Part shown: positions 36,460-43,570 of the stretch, one piece after another
How positions within the stretch are numbered: the stretch's first letter is position 1
How the letters are laid out: each line of letters opens with the position of its first letter
From: Rosettibacter primus
GTDB lineage: Bacteria; Bacteroidota; Ignavibacteria; Ignavibacteriales; Melioribacteraceae
Direction of reading: 5' to 3'
NCBI RefSeq assembly: GCF_036860675.1
Contig: NZ_JAYKGK010000016.1
Span: 1 to 43,570, forward strand
Length of the DNA stretch: 43,570 nt
Position numbers and translations under genes: made by a program
The notes under the pieces: model-generated
What the model was told of the DNA's origin: nothing
What the model saw: only the letters and a program-made list of their open reading frames with translations
Databases searched by the model: none

Positions 36460-36681
36460 TCACTTTCTTAAAAGATATAAAATAAGAGATATAATTATGC
36501 TTAGAATTATTGAAGTAACAATGGGGAAATAAAATGTAAAATTTTTCCCTTTGATTAAAATATCCCCCGGCATTTTACCAATGAATGGAATTTTATCCCA
36601 TAGTGTAATTAACAAGCCAAGTACTAAAAAAATAATTCCCCCAAGAATCAAAAATTTTCCAATTGTTTGGAACTCGTTCAT
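36460..36681 (-). CDS. DUF2905-family small membrane protein
   Basis: 73 residues. Two hydrophobic spans (about 7-27 and 50-70) around the conserved loop IPFIGKMPGDILIKGKNFTFYFP, which is the DUF2905 signature. Function unknown. It lies 52 bp downstream of the 1870-residue protein and may be read from the same promoter. Confidence 0.88.
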   Translation of the reverse strand: MNEFQTIGKFLILGGIIFLVLGLLITLWDKIPFIGKMPGDILIKGKNFTFYFPIVTSIILSIIISLILYLLRK

Positions 36682-36733
36682 AGGACCATCTAATTTTTGT
36701 TAATAAAATCAATTATAAAGTTAAATTAAACTA

Positions 36734-39700
36734 TCAGCCATTTTCTTTAGCAAGTCTTGCAATTTGCAGTAGATAAAATCTCAATAGTTCCTGATTTTTA
36801 GGGCTCAACGGCTGGTCTTCAATTTTTATTATTGATTCAACTTCTTTTAGTGCACGAATAATATTTATTGGCACTTCTGTCATTCCCTGAGAAATAATAG
36901 ATAGATATTCAAATGCTGCAGTTAAAAATTGCTGCATATTATCATCGAAAGAAGCTGTGGTCAATAATCGTGGTGATACTTTTAATTTTTTCGGGGTAAA
37001 TAAATATTCTTTTACAGGAACATTTGAAGATAATGAATTAAGTGCAATTGCAAGTTCAACAAAACTTGCAACTCGTTGATAGATTGGTTCTTCTAATAAT
37101 TCCCATATTTTTGCTCTCCATTTCGATATTTCAACAGGAATCAAAAGTAACTTTTCAATTTCCTTAATCCATTCCTTATCGATGTTTCCATTAATCAGAC
37201 TCAACAAATCATCAATATTTGTATTAAAAAAGTTTGGTTGAAGCAATACCGCAACATCAGGTCTAAGAGTTGGAAGCAAATCAGGAATAAATTTGTCTTT
37301 AGTAAAAAATTCTGTTACATCGAGACCGTGTCTTCTCAATAATTCTTTCTGGAACAATGGTAAATATTTATAAAATGAATCAATATCTTCTCGTAATGCA
37401 ATTAATGCAGAATTACCTGCTGGGAATGCTTTTTCAATTTTGCTAAGGTAAGTTAAATTAACATCTTGATAAATTCTTAGAGTATGAAGAATTTCATAAA
37501 CTGACAGATTAGGGAGAATTCTACTCAGAATTAAATTTTCAGATTCTCCTTCTGGAAATTCTTTTTGTGAAAAATTGTTCAGAGCTCTAAACAAACCAGT
37601 AGTCAACTGGTTAATCCCAAGAATCATTGTTTGAGATTGATTATGAGCAATAGCTCTTAATAAACTTCCATAACGTGCAAATGGAATAGTGCCAGCAATT
37701 CTTTCAAGTATTTTTTGGCCTATTAATTCACTCGAACCTTGTCCTGGTCGAACTGTAGGTCTATCTCTTAGTGCCGGAATTGTTCTTCCAATAAAGTAGG
37801 AAATGATGTGAATTCCTACAACATCTTCTTCTCTTCCATAAAGTATCTGACGAAAGTTTTCTGTATAAATTTTCAAAAATTCATCGTAAATAGAATCTCT
37901 TTTGCCAATAGTTAGTCTTTCTAATTCCTGCAATCCTCTTGTTTTATATTGAAGTCTTGTTTCGGAAAGAGGTTCACCTGCTCTTAAAATTTCTTCTCTA
38001 TAAAATTTTTGAGTTTCTTTAACATGGTATAAAAGTTCAGCAAAATCTTTTACAGATAAATATCTAACTCTTTCAGAAATATTGCTTTGAAAAGTAAGTA
38101 AGTCTTTGCAAGAAAAAGCACCTACCAATGGAGTAGAAGCATAATCAGTACTTCTTTTTGTTGAAGCTTCAAGATACTTTGAAAATCTTTTTGAGGTATC
38201 ATCAGATTTTATAAATACCGGCTGACCTGCAACATTCGAGTAATATCCGCCCTGTCGCTGCATTGGTTCACCGCTTCCCATTTTTATTCTTATTTTTCCA
38301 ATCAAATTATGAGAAGCAATCCACTTCATTAATTCAAATTTTGCTTCTTTGAAAAGATTCATTCCTGCAGTTTGACCTACTTGTTGACTTAAATCGGAAC
38401 CGGCAACAAAAACTTCTGTAATTATTTCTGCAAATCGTTCATGTGTTTCTTGATTCATTCTTCTACTTTGATTTGAATATTCCCATATTTTATTCAAATA
38501 ATCTTCGAGATTTTTAACCGAGTCAATATCTTCAAATAAAGGTACTATCCATATATTAGGAATTTCAATATTGCTGTTATCTCTTAAAATTTGTTCACGC
38601 TTGGAGTATAATTTTCTATCAAGTGAAATTAATGGTTCCGGTTTTGTAGTCATGCTAACTTGTATTGCTAAAACCATTCCGGGATTTCCATACTTGCCTG
38701 AAATTTCATTTATTTCATTTATATTATGAACAGTAGTATCAATTGCAAATTGGTCTTGAGCAGTTATTAATTTTTGATGAATACGAGGTGTTATAACAAT
38801 TCTCTTTAAAAGGTCACGATACATTCCGGCTTCTATAAAAAATTCCAGATTAGTAATATTTTTTTGAATTACTGGAATAAGTGAATGAAGAGTTTTTCTT
38901 AATTTTTTATTCAAAGCAAAATAATATTCAAGAGTATCTCTGCGTTTGCGGCGAAGTTCAAGCATTTTTCTTTCTAGCCTGTCGTTATGCCGCCACATTT
39001 TAGTAAGCGGGTCCTCAGCAATATGAAGTTTAATTCCGAGCTTTCTTAATCTGCTCATCTCTACATTGAAAGGAAGAGTTCCTTTGTATCTTTTCTCCAG
39101 TTGATGTGTAAGTAAAGTTATTTCATTCAATAAATCAGTAAATCGTTTGTTGTTCACTGGTAATTTTTCTATTTCCTGAATTAGTAGAGGTTCTATGGAA
39201 ACAGAACTATCATACTTCATAACCATTTCAATAATTTTTGCCTGTTGAGCAACATTTTCAATAATAACGGCAGCTAAAAGACTATGTCCCTGTCCAGATG
39301 GGCGATTGCTTCCATCCCAATCACCCCAGAATGAAAGAAAAGCATTAAATGGATAATCAGTATTTATGCGGAAGTAATCCTCTACCGTGATAATAGATTT
39401 TAAATCAATAAGTAATTCATGAGGTTCTTCACTTGATATTATCGGTACATTTTTGCCAAAATATTCTTTTATAATTTCTTCTTTTAATCTTTCAATCAAG
39501 CTAAATGAAACATCTTTATTCCTGATTAAATTATCAATTAACTTCTCAAATAAAATTTCTGCTTTAATTGAGTACATTTGAGTTGGATGTACAGTCCTGT
39601 CATATAATCGATTTTGAAATGCTTCTTTTCTTCTTTGCAAATCATCTTTATAAAATTCTTTTTCCAAAATTTCTGTTGTTGTTTTTCCATTATTAGAAAA

Positions 39701-42346
39701 ATTAATATTTGCCAGCTCATTAATAATTGCAATTCTATCTTCTAATCTCTTTCTAAATAATTGTAAGCGTTCGGGCAGATATTCATTAATCAATCTTTTA
39801 TAATTTTTTTGTACGTCAACTTCGTTATTTAACATTTTTGCCTGTTCATCGTATCGCAGTTTGAAATTCTCTTTTAATTTTTCTTCAACATAATTCCAAC
39901 CATTAATTCTATCAGTTAAATCAAATACCTTTTTAATTCCTATTGACTTTACATTAAGTTTTCTTCTGTTATAATTGGAGGCTTCTTCATCTATCAATCT
40001 ATTTAAATCAATTAATACGCGGCGAGTTTTTTTCAAAAGTGCTTCTGCATTATCTGTTCCTCCAAGTGTTAAACGAAATGTTTTTCTACCAGCATCAAAT
40101 CCCTGTTCAGTTCGTGCAAAAGTCGAAAGAGACACCATGCCTATTCCCTGCCTTGCAAGTCCAGTTGCTAGCCAATCAAGTGACAATCCTGCAGGAAGAT
40201 TTCCCACAATCAATTGAGGATACATACTTCCTGCTGGTGGCTTTATAGTTATATTGTATTTATTTCTATCACCAGGAAGATTACGTACGGCTTCAAGCAA
40301 AGCATTACTTCTTTCAAAAAAGATTTTGTTTCTTAATCGATAATATGCATTTATACTCTCTGACCTATTTCGATAAAATAAATAGGAAAGAAAAATTGCA
40401 GCTATATTTGGTTTTATAGTAGAATTAATTTCATTAAATCTGTTAAATATTTTTTTATTTCTGATTTCTACCACAGACAATCTCGCCCCAGCAAATGAAT
40501 CTGTTTTTGACATCGAATGAATTGTAATAACATTATCTGCCTGCTCACTTGTGATATATCCCTCTTTTTCAAGTTCATCACTCAACTGGCGAGCAGTTTT
40601 TATAATCTTAAATTCATTTGAAGGAATCACATTTTGATATGAAAGATCATCAATTACAATTATGTTTTTTTCAAGCAGCCATTTCAGAAGATTTTTTATG
40701 TCGTTTTCATTAAATATTTGCCCTGTAGCATTGTGAGGATTATTAAGAACAATTGCGCCATAATTTTTCCAATTACGATCCTGATTTAATTTTTCTTGAA
40801 CTGCTTTTTTGATTTCTTCAATATTTAATTGAAAATCTTCTGTAAGAGGAACAACCTTTACCCTTGGGAAACAATGTTCATATGTCCAGCTTAAATCTGG
40901 AATTATTACTTCTTCAATGCCGCAATGAAATCCAAGAAGACTTAATGCTGTTCTCGAAGAACCGCTTACTACAATACAGTTATCAGGCTTATATTCAGAA
41001 TGATAATTAAGAAAAGCACTCAGATAACTATTAATAATCCCATCTAAATATTCTTTCGAGTCAATATTCTCGATTAAATTATCAAGAAGTTCTTTTGCAT
41101 TTGTTTCAAAAAATTTGTCATATTGAAATCGTCCCAAGAATTTTTTAATGCTGGTATCAATAATTCTTCCTTTTTTCAAATATACTTCTATTACTTCGTT
41201 GATAGCTGTACTTCTTTTATCAATTATTTCTTCAGTTCTTTTCTCTATCTGTTTAATTTGTCTGTCAAGAATTTCAAAGCCTGATTTTTGCGAAAATGAT
41301 TTTTCAAACTCCGGTTCAACTAAAATTTCATACTTGCTTTCTTCTTTATTATATAATTCAGAATAATTCTTCAATAGAAATGCTAATAATTCGATTTCAG
41401 TTGAAGATGGTGTTCCTTTTAGTTGAAAGTGAATTGTTTCAATTATCTTAATAAAATCTGAATTGCCAAGAACAAAAGTTAATGAGAGATTTTCAAAATG
41501 CTTTGATAGTACTTTTGGAGTAATAATTCTAATTACTCTGTTCATCATCTTTGCTTCTCTTGCAAGCGAAAGATGATTTGGGGCATCATTTACTTCTACA
41601 AAAAAAAGTGGATATTGCAAACTTAATTCTCTTAAAGAACGTCGTGTTTGCTCTTTTGTTAATTTGCCAATTAATAAAAAGTTTGGTTGCTCAGAATATT
41701 TTTCAAGATAAGATTTTAAATTACTCGTAAATTCTGTTTCATCTCCGCTTAATGAATAGAAATTTAGAGTTGAAAAATTTTTCAGATGTTCGGGTAAATT
41801 AACCCCAAACAAAAATATATTTGCAGGAAGATAAATTAGAAAATTAGACAACGAATGAAAAAGAACTCTCAAAGTTTCGCTAATACCGCCAGAAGCAAGT
41901 ATAATTTCTCTTTTACCTGTTTTGTCTCCTAAATCATAAGAAAGTGGTTCCTGCTGATACTTTACAAGCCAATCAATAAAAAAATTTATCAGGATATGTG
42001 GGTTAGTACGAACAAATCCTCCTCGCGGCGAGTATGGAGCACTTTTTTTAATAAGTTCTGCCAGAAATTTTAATTTATTTTCTTCTTCCTTTTTCCAGCC
42101 TAATTCATTTAGAATCTCTTCAAGATTATTTATGCCTAATTTTTTTTTCTCGATATCAATTCCCAAAATCATTCGAAGATAAGCAGAGTAAAGACTTTCA
42201 TCCTGAACAGGATTGCCAATATGAAAATTTACTCTTTCTTCAGGGGGCACCTGTGAAGTTATCGTTGTCTCACTAATTTCAGAAACTTTTGCTGCTTTAA
42301 CCTGCTTAAGTTGAAAAATATCGAGAAGATTTTTTTGGTTATTCAT
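36734..42346 (-). CDS. Giant protein: two aminotransferase domains fused to a PEP-carboxylase-like region
   Basis: 1870 residues. (1) 1-345: fold-type-I aminotransferase-like domain (NFHIGNP 40-46, YSPRGGF 105-111, ASGGISETLR 151-160), no PLP lysine seen. (2) 345-445: helical linker. (3) 445-810: second aminotransferase with N539 (NNPHNATG 535-542), D567/Y570 (IDDLSY), PLP lysine K614 (SMSKTDSFAGAR) and R758 (FRLTLGG). (4) 860-1870: PEP carboxylase-like landmarks in PEPC order, H920 (TVHPTQ), GDWDG (1008-1012), SMTTKP (from 1231), PLFE with E1272, SD with D1318, GSGEPMQRQGG with R1364, RPTVRP (from 1529), RAIAHNQSQ (1564-1572), C-terminal ENG. PEPC H138, E506, D543 and R587 equivalents appear kept; K546 is Q1321 and R581 is S1358. 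Possible PEP to oxaloacetate to aspartate enzyme, or an inactive regulator. Five bp after the SPFH gene. Confidence 0.75.
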   Translation of the reverse strand: MNNQKNLLDIFQLKQVKAAKVSEISETTITSQVPPEERVNFHIGNPVQDESLYSAYLRMILGIDIEKKKLGINNLEEILNELGWKKEEENKLKFLAELIKKSAPYSPRGGFVRTNPHILINFFIDWLVKYQQEPLSYDLGDKTGKREIILASGGISETLRVLFHSLSNFLIYLPANIFLFGVNLPEHLKNFSTLNFYSLSGDETEFTSNLKSYLEKYSEQPNFLLIGKLTKEQTRRSLRELSLQYPLFFVEVNDAPNHLSLAREAKMMNRVIRIITPKVLSKHFENLSLTFVLGNSDFIKIIETIHFQLKGTPSSTEIELLAFLLKNYSELYNKEESKYEILVEPEFEKSFSQKSGFEILDRQIKQIEKRTEEIIDKRSTAINEVIEVYLKKGRIIDTSIKKFLGRFQYDKFFETNAKELLDNLIENIDSKEYLDGIINSYLSAFLNYHSEYKPDNCIVVSGSSRTALSLLGFHCGIEEVIIPDLSWTYEHCFPRVKVVPLTEDFQLNIEEIKKAVQEKLNQDRNWKNYGAIVLNNPHNATGQIFNENDIKNLLKWLLEKNIIVIDDLSYQNVIPSNEFKIIKTARQLSDELEKEGYITSEQADNVITIHSMSKTDSFAGARLSVVEIRNKKIFNRFNEINSTIKPNIAAIFLSYLFYRNRSESINAYYRLRNKIFFERSNALLEAVRNLPGDRNKYNITIKPPAGSMYPQLIVGNLPAGLSLDWLATGLARQGIGMVSLSTFARTEQGFDAGRKTFRLTLGGTDNAEALLKKTRRVLIDLNRLIDEEASNYNRRKLNVKSIGIKKVFDLTDRINGWNYVEEKLKENFKLRYDEQAKMLNNEVDVQKNYKRLINEYLPERLQLFRKRLEDRIAIINELANINFSNNGKTTTEILEKEFYKDDLQRRKEAFQNRLYDRTVHPTQMYSIKAEILFEKLIDNLIRNKDVSFSLIERLKEEIIKEYFGKNVPIISSEEPHELLIDLKSIITVEDYFRINTDYPFNAFLSFWGDWDGSNRPSGQGHSLLAAVIIENVAQQAKIIEMVMKYDSSVSIEPLLIQEIEKLPVNNKRFTDLLNEITLLTHQLEKRYKGTLPFNVEMSRLRKLGIKLHIAEDPLTKMWRHNDRLERKMLELRRKRRDTLEYYFALNKKLRKTLHSLIPVIQKNITNLEFFIEAGMYRDLLKRIVITPRIHQKLITAQDQFAIDTTVHNINEINEISGKYGNPGMVLAIQVSMTTKPEPLISLDRKLYSKREQILRDNSNIEIPNIWIVPLFEDIDSVKNLEDYLNKIWEYSNQSRRMNQETHERFAEIITEVFVAGSDLSQQVGQTAGMNLFKEAKFELMKWIASHNLIGKIRIKMGSGEPMQRQGGYYSNVAGQPVFIKSDDTSKRFSKYLEASTKRSTDYASTPLVGAFSCKDLLTFQSNISERVRYLSVKDFAELLYHVKETQKFYREEILRAGEPLSETRLQYKTRGLQELERLTIGKRDSIYDEFLKIYTENFRQILYGREEDVVGIHIISYFIGRTIPALRDRPTVRPGQGSSELIGQKILERIAGTIPFARYGSLLRAIAHNQSQTMILGINQLTTGLFRALNNFSQKEFPEGESENLILSRILPNLSVYEILHTLRIYQDVNLTYLSKIEKAFPAGNSALIALREDIDSFYKYLPLFQKELLRRHGLDVTEFFTKDKFIPDLLPTLRPDVAVLLQPNFFNTNIDDLLSLINGNIDKEWIKEIEKLLLIPVEISKWRAKIWELLEEPIYQRVASFVELAIALNSLSSNVPVKEYLFTPKKLKVSPRLLTTASFDDNMQQFLTAAFEYLSIISQGMTEVPINIIRALKEVESIIKIEDQPLSPKNQELLRFYLLQIARLAKENG

Positions 42347-42351
42347 AAATA

Positions 42352-43329
42352 CTATTCTTTCTTATTCTTATCTTTTGGTTGAACTGAATTCAAATAATTT
42401 TGAAGAAATTTTTGAAACATTCCGATTAGTTCTGTTCCCTGTGCTAAGTCATTATGAGACAAAGTAACTACGGTTCTTGCATTTTTTAATGATTGACTTG
42501 CTTCTGCTAATCTTGCTGCTTGTGGTGTTAATATCAACAGTTCTGGATTATTCTTTAACAATTCTAATTCTTGTTTTTCATATTCAAGCTGCATTTTTTT
42601 TCTTTTGAGCTCTTCTGATACTCTTTTATCTGCAAGTTCAGATTCTTTTTCCAGTTCTACTTTTTTCAAATCATATTTTTTTAATTCAAGTTCATTTTCT
42701 AATAGTGCAATTTTTTCATCAGCTTCTATTTTAGCTTTAGCAGCAGATATTCTTACTTTTTGATTTAAAAGCTCAGTTTGTTCAAATATTCTTGCAGATT
42801 CCTGCTGACGTATTGCCTCTGCAATTTTTGAATCCATTATTTCAAATGACTGGATTGCAATAGAAATAACTTCCAGCCCAAACTTTTCTTTACTAATATT
42901 AATCCTTTCAATCAAAAAATTATAAATCTTTTCTGACGATAATTCTTCTATCTCAAATTTTTCCGTAAATTCTCTTACAAGACTATGAATAACTGTTTCA
43001 AGTTCTTTTGTTGCTTTTTGGACTGCCGATTTGTTCCATCCTCCCGTCTTGATTAAAGAATTAATATTTTCCAGCGAAAGAGCTACTGCAACTGATAATT
43101 TAACTTTGACATCAAGACTACCTCTGGCAGAAGCATCTATACTTAATTGTGATGAATAAATTGTCTTTGGTAAAACAAGACTGAAATGCCGAGGGTAAAA
43201 TCTTCCCTTTCTTAATATAATCTTACCATTTCTTTCAGTAAGAACTAATTCATCAGGCTTACGAATTCTTAATTCATACAGCAACAACAAAAGTATTATT
43301 ATTGCTACTACAATTATTGCTATCAACAT
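42352..43329 (-). CDS. SPFH/band-7 membrane protein
   Basis: 325 residues. One N-terminal membrane span (2-19), then an SPFH domain: LVLTERNGKIILRKGRFYPRH, SIDASARGSLDVKVKLSVAVALSLENI, and IEELSSEKIYNFLIERINISKEKFGLEVISIAIQSFEI in pieces to about 170. A long charged coiled coil (about 172-262) follows, with the AxRIFEQTELLNQK start typical of flotillins/stomatins, then a short tail. Such proteins form oligomeric membrane platforms. AGGAGA precedes the ATG at good spacing. First gene of a unit with the giant aminotransferase/PEPC-like protein, so it may hold that protein at the membrane. That link is inferred from the 5-bp spacing alone. Confidence 0.87.
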   Translation of the reverse strand: MLIAIIVVAIIILLLLLYELRIRKPDELVLTERNGKIILRKGRFYPRHFSLVLPKTIYSSQLSIDASARGSLDVKVKLSVAVALSLENINSLIKTGGWNKSAVQKATKELETVIHSLVREFTEKFEIEELSSEKIYNFLIERINISKEKFGLEVISIAIQSFEIMDSKIAEAIRQQESARIFEQTELLNQKVRISAAKAKIEADEKIALLENELELKKYDLKKVELEKESELADKRVSEELKRKKMQLEYEKQELELLKNNPELLILTPQAARLAEASQSLKNARTVVTLSHNDLAQGTELIGMFQKFLQNYLNSVQPKDKNKKE

Positions 43330-43399
43330 TTTATTTCTCCTATTTTATATTTTATACTTATCATTTTATCATTGATTGATGAATTAATTAATCACCTTG

Positions 43400-43418
43400 A
43401 TTGCAAAGGGTTTGCAAT
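43400..43418. promoter_or_regulatory. 19-bp palindrome upstream of the SPFH unit
   Basis: ATTGCAAA-GGG-TTTGCAAT is a perfect 8-3-8 inverted repeat, 71 bp upstream of the SPFH start. It shares the TTGCA..TGCAA core with the activator sites at 4083 and 4151 but has another spacer and outer bases. Probably a regulator site. I see no -24/-12 promoter beside it. Confidence 0.45.
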
Positions 43419-43453
43419 GCTTTGAAGGAAAAAAGCAATCAAAATTGTAATCC

Positions 43454-43488
43454 AATGTAATAAATTTTCTAAAATAATGTAATAAATT
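43454..43488. repeat. Two 13-bp direct repeats upstream of the SPFH unit
   Basis: AATGTAATAAATT occurs exactly at 43454-43466 and 43476-43488, 22 bp apart, about two helical turns, so both would lie on the same face of DNA. Possible tandem binding sites. Low-complexity AT sequence makes chance possible. Confidence 0.4.
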
Positions 43489-43570
43489 GAGTAAATTTAA
43501 TTAGGATATATATTAAAATTCTTAATTCCGACATAGAAAAATAAAAGGGACTGTTTAAAGAGCTAAAAAA

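Noticed and set aside
36734..42346. Artificial fusion from an assembly error in the 5.6-kb frame
   Set aside because: The frame is open throughout, codon use and composition look even across domain borders, and no internal ribosome-binding site with ATG stands out at the domain junctions. A read-level check would still be worthwhile.
1..43570. CRISPR array, insertion sequence or prophage
   Set aside because: No regularly spaced repeats, transposase, integrase or phage structural genes are present in the window.

Overview
The window is AT-rich bacterial chromosome, almost certainly from the Ignavibacteria (Bacteroidota/Chlorobi group). The clues are a type IX secretion C-terminal sorting domain of the 'NYPNPFNPST' type, a GWxTD-domain protein, a short AMP nucleosidase of the Bacteroidetes kind, BatA-type and SPFH proteins, and Omp85 and TonB outer-membrane proteins. 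No phage, transposon, CRISPR array, complete tRNA or rRNA is visible. The family calls below come from motif recognition by eye, not from database searches.

Layout. 1-999: no intact gene, but two strong hairpin terminators flank a GC-rich patch that looks like the 3' part of a decayed tRNA, followed by decayed coding sequence. 1000-1935: Ca2+/Na+ antiporter. 2391-5489 (minus): a self-contained regulatory unit. A PAS-AAA+-Fis sigma54 activator lies upstream of a TPR protein and a split-Soret-like cytochrome c carrying a type IX secretion tail. The gap between them holds a near-perfect -24/-12 promoter and two GTTGCA..TGCAAC inverted repeats placed as enhancers. 5490-6191: non-coding DNA with dispersed-type hairpin repeats. 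6192-9385: AzgA-type purine permease, a secreted hypothetical protein, AMP nucleosidase and a PAP2 phosphatase. 9570-16942 (plus): hybrid histidine kinase, small membrane protein, dxr, rseP, a possible structured RNA and a TonB receptor.

17119-24153 (minus): a beta-barrel protein, then a tightly packed run in transcription order rimO, GWxTD, pfkB-type kinase, Omp85, rnhB, yraN. 24311-31885 (plus): SpoIID protein, glycosyltransferase, BatA/VWA protein, hflX and hutH, whose MIO tripeptide reads SSG. 32223-35197 (minus): MarR regulator, DUF1015 and serC, with palindromes in the promoter regions. 35418-36681: DUF2203, OsmC and DUF2905 genes.

36734-43329 (minus) is the most unusual part. An SPFH/band-7 membrane protein sits 5 bp upstream of a 1870-residue protein. 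That protein reads as a degenerate aminotransferase domain, a second aminotransferase domain with all its PLP residues, and a roughly 1000-residue C-terminal part. The C-terminal part carries, in order, the landmarks of phosphoenolpyruvate carboxylase (HPTQ, GDWDG, SM..KP, PLFE, SD, G.G....R.GG, RAI..NQ). If active, it could join PEP carboxylation to aspartate formation on one chain. However, several PEPC catalytic residues are replaced, so regulation or a different reaction is equally open.
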